Source: Sphingopyxis sp. 2PD (GTDB taxonomy: Bacteria; Pseudomonadota; Alphaproteobacteria; Sphingomonadales; Sphingomonadaceae). Taken from it: a DNA stretch of 64,000 nucleotides. Numbering within the stretch: position 1 is the stretch's first letter; each line of letters starts with the position of its first letter. The translations under genes were made by a program, and so were the position numbers. The stretch spans positions 310,001-374,000 of the forward strand of contig NZ_SCMU01000001.1 in NCBI RefSeq assembly GCF_005503695.1. Reading direction: 5' to 3'. The notes beneath the pieces were generated by a model, which worked only from the letters and a program-made list of their open reading frames with translations, had not been told where the DNA came from and searched no databases. This document shows positions 36,668-44,374 of this stretch, one piece after another.

Positions 36668-37429
36668 ATGGTGGGGATTGATGAACATATTCGGATGGTG
36701 CTGGCGCGGCACACCTCGGACACGGGTCTCTATTCGCCTGTGCGCGGCGTCCAAGCTACAATTGACCCGGTACTCCGCCGGTGGGGCACCCAGTATATCC
36801 TCGATATTCAACCGAGTGGTTCCTTTGCCAAAGGCACGGCGGTGCAGGGCGGCACTGACATCGACATTTTCATTTCCCTGACTTCGACGCTCAGCGACAC
36901 GCTCCAGTCGATTTACGACACCCTCTTCAACGCCTTAACACAAGCGGGCTATGTCGCGCGGCGTCAAAATGTCTCGATCGGCATCTCAGTTGGCGGTTGG
37001 AAGGTCGACGTGACCCCAGGGCGCCGGCAGGATCAGTACGGAAACTATCATAGCCTTTGGAGCCACAAGACCAGCAGTTGGCTCCAGACGAACATCAACG
37101 AACATATTCGCGTCGTCTCCGGGTCGGGCCGGATCAACGAGATCCGCTTGATCAAGATCTGGCGCAATCGCTTCGGGCTGGACTGGCCGTCCTTCTACCT
37201 CGAACTCTTCGTGATCGATGCCTTGAAGGGCGCGCGCGTCGGCGCTGTGCAGGACAACGTCGTCACCGCCTTTCGCGCCATCGATCAGTCGATCGCGACA
37301 CGCAGGCTCATCGATCCCTCAAATACAAACAATGCCGTATCGGCGACCTTAACGGCCGACGCGAAAGCTGCCCTCGCAGTGGCCGCGCGTTCGGCGCTGA
37401 ACAGCTCCTGGGAGACAGTGTTTCAATGA
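36668..37429 (+). CDS. CD-NTase-like nucleotidyltransferase (polymerase-beta fold)
   Basis: A 253-residue nucleotidyltransferase from the ATG at 36668. The frame is open from 36602, and the start is uncertain because neither has a clear ribosome site. The active-site signature GSFAKGTAVQGGTDIDIF (51-68) supplies GS and two Asp (64, 66). A third Asp is in WKVDVTPGRRQ (114). This GS...DxD...D pattern is that of the CD-NTase/SMODS enzymes that make cyclic oligonucleotide signals in CBASS defence, and of class I CCA-adding enzymes. The short length and the coupled nuclease-like partner favour a defence or signalling role. Its stop overlaps the DUF6602 start (ATGA). Confidence 0.72.
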   Translation: MVGIDEHIRMVLARHTSDTGLYSPVRGVQATIDPVLRRWGTQYILDIQPSGSFAKGTAVQGGTDIDIFISLTSTLSDTLQSIYDTLFNALTQAGYVARRQNVSIGISVGGWKVDVTPGRRQDQYGNYHSLWSHKTSSWLQTNINEHIRVVSGSGRINEIRLIKIWRNRFGLDWPSFYLELFVIDALKGARVGAVQDNVVTAFRAIDQSIATRRLIDPSNTNNAVSATLTADAKAALAVAARSALNSSWETVFQ

Positions 37430-37756
37430 CGTCAGACTGGTCTCTCGCCGCCCTCTTCGCCGATTTCCACGACAAGATCGAACGCGAACTCGCGACCGCC
37501 CGGAGACTCGGGCACCCAACGGAAAAGGGAGATGCGAGCGAGCAGGTCTGGAACGATGTGCTTAATCACTATCTGCCGCACCGTTACGAAAGCCGGAAGG
37601 GCTTCGTCGTCGATAGCAGGGGCGCCTTTAGCCAGCAGATCGACGTCATCATTCACGACCGCCAATATTCGCCGTTCGTGTTCAGCTTCAAAGGCACCGA
37701 CGTCGTCCCGGCTGAGAGCGTCTATGCTGTGTTCGAAGCCAAGCAGGAATTGACGG
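37426..37756 (+). pseudogene. DUF6602-type protein, 3' end removed by IS
   Basis: The first 110 residues are intact, with family-like segments GHPTEKGDASEQVWNDVLN, YLPHRYESRKGFVVDS and QQIDVIIHDRQYSPFVF, then ESVYAVFEAKQEL. Asp73 and Glu104-Ala-Lys106 form a PD-(D/E)XK-like D...ExK pair. At 37756 the gene runs into the IS inverted repeat and the frame ends after 21 unrelated residues at 37821. Coupled to the nucleotidyltransferase by a 4-base overlap, so it was probably the effector or partner of that enzyme. The family assignment is from memory of the domain and moderately sure. Confidence 0.7.
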
Positions 37757-37782
37757 TGACGTGCTCCCCTGATTGTTACCAG

Positions 37783-38673
37783 TCAGAGGTAGAGTCCGGC
37801 TCCTTCATGATGGTTGATTGATGGGATGGCAATGGTCCTGGGGGCATGCCCCCAGGACCATTGGCCGGCGATCTCGGCGGGTGTTTGCCCGCCCAGTTTC
37901 GAGTGCGGCCTGACGTGATTATAATCGTATCGCCAAGCCATGAGCACGAAGCGGGCATGCGCCAGCGACGTGAACAGGGTCTCGTTGAGGCATTCGTCAC
38001 GCAGGCGTCCGTTGAAGCTTTCAACGAAGCCGTTCTGCATCGGCTTCCCCGGCGCGATATAATGCCATTCGACCTGACGCTCCTGCGACCAGCGCAGGAT
38101 CGCCGACGAGGTCAGTTCGGTGCCGTTGTCGCTGACGACCATGTGAGGCTTCCCCCGCAGGCCGATCAGCGTCGTCAGTTCCCGGGCAACGCGGATGCCC
38201 GACAGCGACGTATCGGCCACCAGCGCCAGACATTCCCGCGTAAAGTCATCGACGATGCACAGGATGCGGAACCGTCGACCGCACACCAGGCTGTCCGACA
38301 CGAAGTCGAGCGACCACCGCTGGTTCGGACCCTGCGGCAGTGCCATCGGCGCCCGCGTGCCCAAGGCCCGCTTGCGGCCACCACGGCGGCGGACTCGCAG
38401 TCCCTCTTCGCGATAGATACGCAGCAGCTTCTTGTGGTTAGGGCGCATGCCCTCCCGCGCCAGAAGATACCCCAGACGACGATAGCCGAACCGGCGGCGC
38501 TCGGCCGCCAGCTCGCGCAGGCGTTGCCGCAGAGCACCGTCATCCGGCCTCGTTGGCTCATATCTGATCACCCGGCGGCTCACGCCGACCAGGCTGCACG
38601 CCCGACGCTCGCTCAGCCCGTGATGGTCACGAGCATATGCGACGGCTTCCCGCTTGGCGCCGGGCGTCACCAT
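37783..38673 (-). CDS. IS3-family transposase OrfB (DDE integrase domain)
   Basis: A 296-residue catalytic subunit. It has an N-terminal HTH_21-type region ([16 protein letters not shown]), then the rve integrase core with [10 protein letters not shown] and [12 protein letters not shown] (first Asp), [10 protein letters not shown] (second Asp) and [18 protein letters not shown] (Glu), i.e. the D-D-35-E triad. It is expressed as an OrfAB fusion by -1 frameshifting on the A7 run at 38673-38679, or alone from its own ATG. The gene is intact, so the element may be active. Confidence 0.95.
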   Translation of the reverse strand: MVTPGAKREAVAYARDHHGLSERRACSLVGVSRRVIRYEPTRPDDGALRQRLRELAAERRRFGYRRLGYLLAREGMRPNHKKLLRIYREEGLRVRRRGGRKRALGTRAPMALPQGPNQRWSLDFVSDSLVCGRRFRILCIVDDFTRECLALVADTSLSGIRVARELTTLIGLRGKPHMVVSDNGTELTSSAILRWSQERQVEWHYIAPGKPMQNGFVESFNGRLRDECLNETLFTSLAHARFVLMAWRYDYNHVRPHSKLGGQTPAEIAGQWSWGHAPRTIAIPSINHHEGAGLYL

Positions 38674-38933
38674 TTTTTTGATGTCAGATCCTTCAGCACC
38701 GCATTGTCGAGCATCGCCTCGGCCAGAAGCTTCTTCAGCTTCGCATTCTCGTCCTCAAGCGCCCGAAGCCGCCGCGCCTCCGACACGTCCAGACCCCCGA
38801 ACTTGGCCTTATACTTGTAGAAGGTCGCCGAGCTGATCCCATGACGGCGGCATACATCCGCCGTCGGCATCCCCGCCTCATGCTCCTTCAATATCGCGAT
38901 GATCTGCTCTTCGCTGAACCTGCTTCGCTTCAT
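38667..38933 (-). CDS. IS3-family transposase OrfA (helix-turn-helix)
   Basis: An 88-residue DNA-binding subunit: [20 protein letters not shown] start, HTH of the transposase_8 type ([21 protein letters not shown]), and a leucine-zipper-like C-terminus ([17 protein letters not shown]). Its last codons run through a seven-A tract before TGA; a -1 slip there joins it to OrfB. Confidence 0.95.
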   Translation of the reverse strand: MKRSRFSEEQIIAILKEHEAGMPTADVCRRHGISSATFYKYKAKFGGLDVSEARRLRALEDENAKLKKLLAEAMLDNAVLKDLTSKKW

Positions 38934-38996
38934 TCTGTCCGACTCCTTCGTGTCGGACTCTACTCAAAATCGGTCACATTTCAGGGGAGCACGTCA

Positions 38997-39365
38997 GCAG
39001 AGCTAAGGCAAGCCTGGACTTGTTTAATTGGTACGCCGACTCCTCGGGTCAGCGCCCCCATATTGAGACTAGCGATAGCCTTCGACTTGCAAGCTCGAGA
39101 GGCGGGCGGTTTGTCGTCTGCCTCGATACGCCGCCTCGAAACGCTTGCTTCCCAAGGAAGGATGAGCGTCCCAGTTCAACCGGGAATGCGTTTGGTGCGC
39201 GAATGGAAAGGAGCACTGCACGTAGTAACAATCGACGAGGGTGGGAATTTGAACTGGAAGGCTCGGAAGTGGCACTCGCTGAGTGAGGTCGCACGCGCGA
39301 TCACGGGAACCCGCTGGTCTGGCCCGGCATTCTTCGGATTGGTTGAAACCGTGCGATCGGCATGA
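38997..39365 (+). pseudogene. DUF2924 protein lacking its N-terminus
   Basis: The remaining about 122 residues start right at the IS end with AELRQAWTCLIGTPTPRVSA. Core DUF2924 motifs follow (FDLQAREAGGLSSASIRRL; PGMRLVREWKGALHVVTI; ARAITGTRWSGPAFFGL). Only some 15-30 N-terminal residues are missing. The frame continues into the IS, so a hybrid could be translated from within it. DUF2924 genes typically precede this kind of serine recombinase; the stop overlaps the recombinase ATG (ATGA). Confidence 0.8.
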
Positions 39366-41023
39366 AGCGACTTCGGTGCGCCATATACACCCGCAAATCG
39401 ACAGATGAGGGATTGGACCAAGAATTCAATTCTCTGGATGCCCAGCGCGAAGCCTGCGGGGCCTACGTCAAAAGCCAGTCTACCGAAGGCTGGTCTCTCA
39501 TCTCCCGGACGTACGATGACGGCGGATATTCGGGCGGCACACTTCAACGACCCGGCTTGGAGGCCTTGCTGGCAGACGTAAAAGCAAAAAAGATCGACAT
39601 TATTGTAGTTCACAAAATCGATCGGCTCACACGATCGCTTTTAGACTTTGCAAAATTGGTGGAGGTGTTCGAGAGTGCTAGCACGAGTTTCGTCTCCGTT
39701 ACCCAAGCGTTCAATACGACCTCCAGCATGGGCCGCCTGACGCTAAACATGCTGCTATCTTTCGCACAGTTCGAGCGCGAGATCACGGCGGAGCGGATTC
39801 GCGATAAGATTGCTGCTTCAAAAGCCAAGGGGATGTGGATGGGCGGCAATCCCCCGTTGGGTTATGCTCCCAACGGGCGTAGTCTCAAGATCGTGGATGT
39901 CCACGCCGAGCTAGTCCGCGATATTTTTCGGCGTTACCTGGATTCCGGCAACGTTCGAATTCTCCTATATGAACTGGATCGAGATGAAATTCGCCTGCCG
40001 AAACGTTTGGCGATTTCAGGCCGGGCTTCAGGCGGAGGGAAATTTACCCGGGGCCAGCTCTATCGAATTCTTTCAAATCCCGTCTATGCTGGCAAAATCG
40101 TACATCATGACAAAGTGTATGACGGTCAGCACGATCCCATCGTTTCTGATGAACTGTGGAATGAAGTGCGGAACCTTCTCGACAAAAATCGTCAAGGTTA
40201 CCATGCAAAAGGGAATCGGGCTTTCGGGGCTCTCTTAGCCGGCCTTGCCCAAACCAGTGATGGACGGCGATTTAAATCGAACCACGCTTGTAAGGGCCGA
40301 AAGCGCTATCGGTATTATGTTGCCGAGGAAGCAACCGAAAATGTCGAAAGGCCGATCGGGAGCGCGATTCGTATCCCAAGTCGCGAACTCGACGCTGCGG
40401 TTGTCCACCTGATCTGTGAAGCGCTCAGCGATCCGCTGACGATGCTGATAGAGGCTGGGGTCGAACTATCGTCGGCCAGTCTTGCATCGATGGACGCGCG
40501 AGTGGATCTTTATGTCGCCGCGATCCAACGAATGGACTACTTCAGCGTCAGGTCGCTAGTACGCAAAGTTACGGTGGGCCTTTCGACGTTAGAAGCGGAG
40601 ATCGCAGTATCTTCGCTTTGTCACGCCATGGGGTTGCCTGACGTGAAGACCGCGGAAACTCTGACTCTGCGATCGGCAGCGCGCCTGACCCGCACTGGAA
40701 GCGCGTTCAGGCTAGTGCAGAAGAATGGGCGGTCTGTTGTTCGTCAGCGCCCGCGCCAAGATATCGCTAAACATTTCGTGCAAGCACGCTTGTGGTGGAA
40801 TGAGCTGAAGCGCGGGGAAGCTCGTGTATCTGATATCGCTCTCCGAGAGGGCGTTAATGAATCTTGGATATCGCGGATGGTGCGCTTGAACTTTCTGGCG
40901 CCGGCGATAGTTGAGAAAATTCTCGATGGAACGTTGCCCGCAGGCTCCAATTTGAGCTTGCTGAGGCACCACGCATTGCCATTATCCTGGTCTGAGCAGC
41001 AAAAGTTTCTCGGATTGGAGTAG
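39362..41023 (+). CDS. Large serine recombinase (site-specific integrase)
   Basis: The 553-residue protein has the resolvase catalytic domain at about 1-150, with nucleophile Ser13 in IYTRKSTDEGLDQ, DGGYSGGTLQRPGL and VHKIDRLTRSLLDF. The recombinase domain follows (about 170-285; PLGYAPNGRSLKIV, SNPVYAGKIVHHDKVYDGQH) and then a divergent zinc-ribbon-like part. The C-terminal end has a helix-turn-helix-like stretch (VSDIALREGVNESWISRMV). Such enzymes integrate and excise islands or phages between short att sites. Codon use is less GC-biased than in flanking genes. It probably mobilised this island. Confidence 0.93.
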   Translation: MKRLRCAIYTRKSTDEGLDQEFNSLDAQREACGAYVKSQSTEGWSLISRTYDDGGYSGGTLQRPGLEALLADVKAKKIDIIVVHKIDRLTRSLLDFAKLVEVFESASTSFVSVTQAFNTTSSMGRLTLNMLLSFAQFEREITAERIRDKIAASKAKGMWMGGNPPLGYAPNGRSLKIVDVHAELVRDIFRRYLDSGNVRILLYELDRDEIRLPKRLAISGRASGGGKFTRGQLYRILSNPVYAGKIVHHDKVYDGQHDPIVSDELWNEVRNLLDKNRQGYHAKGNRAFGALLAGLAQTSDGRRFKSNHACKGRKRYRYYVAEEATENVERPIGSAIRIPSRELDAAVVHLICEALSDPLTMLIEAGVELSSASLASMDARVDLYVAAIQRMDYFSVRSLVRKVTVGLSTLEAEIAVSSLCHAMGLPDVKTAETLTLRSAARLTRTGSAFRLVQKNGRSVVRQRPRQDIAKHFVQARLWWNELKRGEARVSDIALREGVNESWISRMVRLNFLAPAIVEKILDGTLPAGSNLSLLRHHALPLSWSEQQKFLGLE

Positions 41024-41134
41024 ATTTTACGCGTCTGTCGTGGCTCTATCACTGCACCGTGAGGAAACCGGCGACCATATCATTCGCCATGCACCGAACG
41101 TTACCGGTAATTATCAATTTAATTCAGGCATTTA

Positions 41135-41225
41135 TGGCGGAGCGGGAGGGATTCGAACCCTCGATGGGCTTTTGACCCATACTCACTTTCCAGGCGAGCG
41201 CCTTCGACCACTCGGCCACCGCTCC
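41135..41225 (-). tRNA. tRNA-Ser (anticodon GGA)
   Basis: A 91-base minus-strand tRNA with long variable arm typical of serine. Acceptor GGAGCGG pairs with CCGCTCC, the anticodon loop is CTGGAAA, the T arm contains GGTTCGAATCC, and CCA is encoded (41135-41137). Its 3' end faces the island. Confidence 0.96.
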
Positions 41226-41298
41226 GCATGCTTGGAACGCGCGCCCTAATCGCTGGGCGGGGCTTTCGCAAGTCGGTTGAGCATGGCAGACAGGCGGC

Positions 41299-42300
41299 AT
41301 GAAACATCTGCTTCTGGCCGCCGCTGCCGCTTCGCTCGCCCTTCCGGTTGCCGCGCAGGAGCCTGTGCCGATCCCGTCGCCGGGAGAGATAGCGGCGGCG
41401 GCGCCCGACAGCGACTGGATCGCGATCGCGCCGTCCGACCTGTTGGTGATGGACTTGGCACCCGACGCCAAAGGCAAAGCGCGCCGCGTCGTTATCCAGC
41501 TGATGCCCGCGCCGTTCAGCCAGGGGTGGATCGGCAATATTCGCAAGCTCGCCGCCGCGCATTGGTGGGACGGGACGAGCATCAACCGGGTGCAGGACAA
41601 TTATGTCGTGCAATGGGGCGATGCGACCGAGAAGAAAGCGCTGCCGGAAGGCTTGGCGACGGTGGCGGAGAGCGAGTATGTGACGCCGCTCAGCGAAGAT
41701 TTGCAGGCCGCACTGCGCGCGAAAATGAAGTCCGACGAAGCCGAACTGCTCGCCGCCTTCCGCCAACCAGCAGACAAGAAAATTCCAGCGATCAAGCGGG
41801 CAATCCCGCGCGACCCTTTCGCTGAAGAAACCATTGCTTTTCGGGGCTGGCCGGTCGCCATTGACCGTCAGGACCAGTCGGGTTGGCCGGTCCATTGCTA
41901 CGGGATGGTCGGCGTCGGTCGGAGCTTGTCGCCGGACACAGGCAGCGGCGCCGAGCTTTATACGGTCATCGGCCACGCCCCGCGCCATCTCGATCAGAAT
42001 ATTGCTCTCGTCGGACGCGTGGTCAGCGGTATCGAGCATTTCTCGAGCTTACCGCGCGGTACCGGCGCGCTGGGATTTTATGAAACCGAGGCAGAGCGCG
42101 TGCCGATCGCGTCGATCCGCATTGCCAGCGAATTGCCCGTCGCCGATCAGCCGCGCTTCGAATATTTGTCGACCGAAAGCGACAGCTTCGCGCGCTACGC
42201 CGACGCGCGCGCCAATCGCCGCGATCCGTTTTTCATTAAGCCTGCTGGCGGCGCCGACATCTGCAATATTCCGGTGCCGGTGCGGCCCGTCACGAAATGA
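41299..42300 (+). CDS. Exported cyclophilin-type peptidyl-prolyl isomerase, divergent
   Basis: A 333-residue protein with a signal peptide (MKHLLLAAAAASLALPVAAQ). The cyclophilin fold is recognised from HWWDGTSINRVQDNYVVQWGD, which aligns with the YDGTxFHRVxxxFMIQGGD core, and from FSSLPRGTG. The catalytic Arg is kept, while the His of the FHR triad is Asn and QGGD is QWGD. There is a long insertion (about residues 115-200) and a C-terminal extension. It may fold proteins in the periplasm, possibly with reduced isomerase activity. Confidence 0.85.
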   Translation: MKHLLLAAAAASLALPVAAQEPVPIPSPGEIAAAAPDSDWIAIAPSDLLVMDLAPDAKGKARRVVIQLMPAPFSQGWIGNIRKLAAAHWWDGTSINRVQDNYVVQWGDATEKKALPEGLATVAESEYVTPLSEDLQAALRAKMKSDEAELLAAFRQPADKKIPAIKRAIPRDPFAEETIAFRGWPVAIDRQDQSGWPVHCYGMVGVGRSLSPDTGSGAELYTVIGHAPRHLDQNIALVGRVVSGIEHFSSLPRGTGALGFYETEAERVPIASIRIASELPVADQPRFEYLSTESDSFARYADARANRRDPFFIKPAGGADICNIPVPVRPVTK

Positions 42301-42316
42301 CGGCTTTAAGCTGCTT

Positions 42317-42389
42317 GCATCGAGCGAAGTCGAGATGCTGGGAGGCGGTGGGCTCAGGTCGGGTGTCGCGACTTCGCTCGACACGAACG
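42317..42389. repeat. Palindromic intergenic repeat, copy C
   Basis: Third copy of the family at 3547 and 24774. Left arm GCATCGAGCGAAGTCGAGA, right arm TCGCGACTTCGCTCGACACG. The centre is different and the outermost CCGTTCG/CGAACGG bases are partly degraded. It lies between the cyclophilin gene and a DUF1905 gene. Confidence 0.88.
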
Positions 42390-42402
42390 CATTGAGCGCG
42401 AA

Positions 42403-42717
42403 GTGGATAGCTTCACCGTCACCACCCCGCTCTGGCGCTGGCAGTCAGCGACCGCCCCTGCTGCGTGGTTCTTCGTCACCATCGCGGGCGATGCGGCGGA
42501 CGGCGTCCGGATTGCGGCAATCAGCGGACAGTGGCTGAACGGGCGCAAGGGGTTCGGGTCGGCGCGGGTGGATGCGACGATCGGCGAGACAAGCTGGCAG
42601 ACATCGGTGTTCCCGCACAAGGAAAGCGGCGGCTGGCTGCTGCCGGTCAAGGCCGCGGTGCGTAAGGCCGAGGGGCTGGTCGAGGGTGACGAGGTGACGG
42701 TGACGGTCAGTCTTTAG
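42403..42717 (+). CDS. DUF1905 domain protein
   Basis: A 104-residue protein starting at a GTG (VDSFTVTTPLWRWQ). WFFVTIAGDAADGVR, GSARVDATIGETSWQTSVFP and GGWLLPVKAAVRKAEGL are the DUF1905 pattern, a small beta-barrel of unknown function often called YdeI-like. Preceded closely by repeat copy C, and converging on a small minus-strand gene with 11 bases of overlap. Confidence 0.85.
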   Translation: MDSFTVTTPLWRWQSATAPAAWFFVTIAGDAADGVRIAAISGQWLNGRKGFGSARVDATIGETSWQTSVFPHKESGGWLLPVKAAVRKAEGLVEGDEVTVTVSL

Positions 42718-42835
42718 GTGGGGTTTCGACCCTGGCATCGCGCGCCTGCGCCTTGCGCTTGCGCAGATTGTCGCGCAGCGCTTCGGCCAGGCGGCGTTCG
42801 CGCTCGATGTCGGCGGGGGAGGGCGGCTTGCTCAC
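42707..42835 (-). CDS. Small basic protein of unknown function (42 residues)
   Basis: The GTG at 42835 opens a frame reading SKPPSPADIERERRLAEAL then RDNLRKRKAQARDARVE, one amphipathic, strongly charged helix with a TGA at 42707-42709. Proteins of this size and composition (AEALRxNLxxRKAQAR) are familiar from sphingomonad genomes next to housekeeping genes. The 3' end overlaps the convergent DUF1905 gene. Function unknown. Confidence 0.65.
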   Translation of the reverse strand: MSKPPSPADIERERRLAEALRDNLRKRKAQARDARVETPPKD

Positions 42836-42952
42836 CAGGGCGCCATGCCCGCGAAATTAGCCGATCGTCAAGTCTCGCACCTTGACAGGTGACAGGCGCC
42901 CCGCCATAGGCCGCGCCTGCCCAGCGAACAGGCGTTTGCGGGCGTTCCGGTT

Positions 42953-43027
42953 GCTGCTGTAGCTCAGTGGTAGAGCGCGTCATTGGTAATGACGAGGTCG
43001 GGAGTTCAATCCTCCCCAGCAGCACCA
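42953..43027 (+). tRNA. tRNA-Thr (anticodon GGT)
   Basis: A 75-base tRNA including encoded CCA: acceptor GCTGCTG with CAGCAGC, D arm GTAGCTCAGTGGTAGAGC, anticodon stem GTCAT/ATGAC with loop TGGTA, T arm GGGAGTTCAATCCTCCC. Confidence 0.97.
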
Positions 43028-43138
43028 TTTCTCTTACCGTCGGGCGTCGTGCGACACACGACTGGGGAACCTTCGGGCGCGGGCGCCGTAGTGTGGGTCG
43101 GGGTGAGATTTGCCACCGACGGAGTCAATGACATCGAG

Positions 43139-43306
43139 ATGAGATTATGGGTCGCTTACGGCCTGATCGCCCTGATGCTGGCGGCTGCGGCCGCCGGTAT
43201 CGCTTATATTCGGCATAATCACCCCGATCGCAAATATCTTCGTCAGCGCGAGCGCGAAGATCAAAAGAGCCGCAATCGCCTTGAGGCCAACAATACGCCG
43301 GAATAG
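43139..43306 (+). CDS. Small membrane protein of unknown function (55 residues)
   Basis: From the ATG at 43139: one hydrophobic helix (LWVAYGLIALMLAAAAAGIA) followed by a charged tail with IRHNHPDRKYLRQRERED. The frame is open upstream over the tRNA but that is not coding. The ribosome site is weak. Plausible because of the clean helix-plus-charged-tail design; no family recognised. Confidence 0.5.
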   Translation: MRLWVAYGLIALMLAAAAAGIAYIRHNHPDRKYLRQREREDQKSRNRLEANNTPE

Positions 43307-43320
43307 CTTGGTCGGAGGCA

Positions 43321-43340
43321 GCCGTTGAACTGCCAACGGC
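43321..43340. terminator. Small hairpin between convergent genes
   Basis: GCCGTTG (43321-43327) pairs with CAACGGC (43334-43340) around six bases, between the end of the small membrane gene and the LysR gene. There is no T tract, so termination strength is doubtful. Confidence 0.35.
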
Positions 43341-43341
43341 G

Positions 43342-44241
43342 CTAAATCTTCGCCGCCAGCAGCCAGTCGTGAAATAGCTTTACCGCAGGCTGCCGCAGTG
43401 CGCGCGGGCGGCACACGAACCAATAGCTGTAAGGACTGTCGACGTCGAAATCGAACAGACGTACCAAGCGCGGGTCGTGCGCGTCGTCGAAATGGTGGCC
43501 GTGCATGAAGGCGACGCCGATGCCTTGCGCGGCAGCTTCGAGCATAAGCGGTCCCGAATCGAAATAGTCGATACCCGCCGGTTCGAGATATGGCATGCCG
43601 ATCGCCTTTTTCCACTCGCTGAACGTCTCAGGCATTTCGCGGTGGAGGAGGACGGTCATGCGTTGCAATTGCTCCGGAACCACAAATGGCCGGTCGCCGT
43701 CGGTCAGCGTCCGCGCGGCGATTGGAAACACCTTGTCCTGATCAAGTCTGGCCGCATAGAGCGCCGGGTCAATCGAACGTGCGAGTGCAATCGCGGCATC
43801 GATGCCGTCGCCCAGCCGTGCCTCGGCGTGCGACATCGTATCGATGTCGATGTGCAGTTCGGGATGTTCACGGCGCAGTTCTGGCAGGCGCGGGAAAAGC
43901 CGCTGTTGCGCAAACAGCGGCAGCACGTTGAGATGCAGGCGCAGCGACGCGTCGGGGCTGCCGACCTGGCCGATCACCGTGCGCAATTCGTCGAGGATCG
44001 GGGCCAGCTGGCCTTGCAACGCGCGCCCCGCTTCGGTCAGGCTGAGTCCATGATGGTGGCGGTTGAACAGCGGCCGCCCGACGGCGTGTTCGAGCGTCTG
44101 GATGCGCCGCGACAGCGCGGGCATCGACAGCCCCAGTTCGATTGCGGCAGCCTTCACCGTGCCATAGCGGGCGACCTCGAGAAAGGCTTCCATGCTGCTG
44201 AGGGGAGGAAGGCGGGGCATATTCGGCACCGATGATGACAT
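43342..44241 (-). CDS. LysR-family transcriptional regulator, GcvA-like
   Basis: A 299-residue regulator with an N-terminal winged HTH (MEAFLEVARYGTVKAAAIELGLSMPALSRRIQTLE in parts, residues 17-51), RPLFNRHHHGLSLTEAGRAL and a periplasmic-binding-like effector domain with DIDTMSHAEARLGDGIDAAIAL. It is closest in style to the GcvA/AmpR branch. Divergent from the CDC48-like ATPase gene at 44375, which is a candidate target along with its own promoter. Effector unknown. Confidence 0.9.
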   Translation of the reverse strand: MSSSVPNMPRLPPLSSMEAFLEVARYGTVKAAAIELGLSMPALSRRIQTLEHAVGRPLFNRHHHGLSLTEAGRALQGQLAPILDELRTVIGQVGSPDASLRLHLNVLPLFAQQRLFPRLPELRREHPELHIDIDTMSHAEARLGDGIDAAIALARSIDPALYAARLDQDKVFPIAARTLTDGDRPFVVPEQLQRMTVLLHREMPETFSEWKKAIGMPYLEPAGIDYFDSGPLMLEAAAQGIGVAFMHGHHFDDAHDPRLVRLFDFDVDSPYSYWFVCRPRALRQPAVKLFHDWLLAAKI

Positions 44242-44374
44242 GACCCTGCACGACTTGCCACAATTTTGTGCAGTGCGGCATAGGGCGGTGCTGGGTCAAG
44301 CGACGGGCGGGGGTCGCAAATCGGGAACGACCATCCTATCTTCGGCATATGGATCTTTTTGACGGAGACGCGCC

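Larger units (their letters stand above)
37757..38996 (-). mobile_element. IS3-family insertion sequence (IS407-like), 1240 bases
   Basis: Complete element with 16-base perfect terminal repeats TGACGTGCTCCCCTGA (37757-37772, inverted at 38981-38996) and weaker similarity inward for another 20 bases. It carries orfA and orfB in the usual overlapping arrangement on the minus strand. Size, DDE transposase and ends suit the IS407 branch, which normally leaves a 4-base target duplication. Flanks read ACGG on the left and GCAG on the right, so no duplication is seen. Confidence 0.92.
35513..41134. mobile_element. Accessory genomic island with serine recombinase, IS3 element and defence-like genes
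   Basis: The region between the broken rluE fragment and the tRNA-Ser gene is less GC-rich than the flanks and contains a nuclease-like unknown, a nucleotidyltransferase, a truncated DUF6602 gene, a complete IS, a truncated DUF2924 gene and a large serine recombinase. No housekeeping gene lies inside. The left edge is set by the rluE break. The right edge lies between the recombinase stop (41023) and the tRNA 3' end (41135). No flanking direct repeat was found by eye, so exact attachment sites are unknown. Bases 35513-35711 hold no supported gene. Confidence 0.75.

Noticed and set aside
41120..41225. tRNA-Ser 3' end as the attachment site of the island
   Set aside because: The 3' end faces the island, but no copy of the tRNA end was found at the left edge near 35513, and the integrase is of the serine type, which rarely uses tRNA ends. 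Left open as only a boundary marker.
42983..43138. Upstream extension of the 55-residue membrane protein across the tRNA-Thr gene
   Set aside because: It would translate tRNA sequence; the ATG at 43139 begins the only protein-like part.
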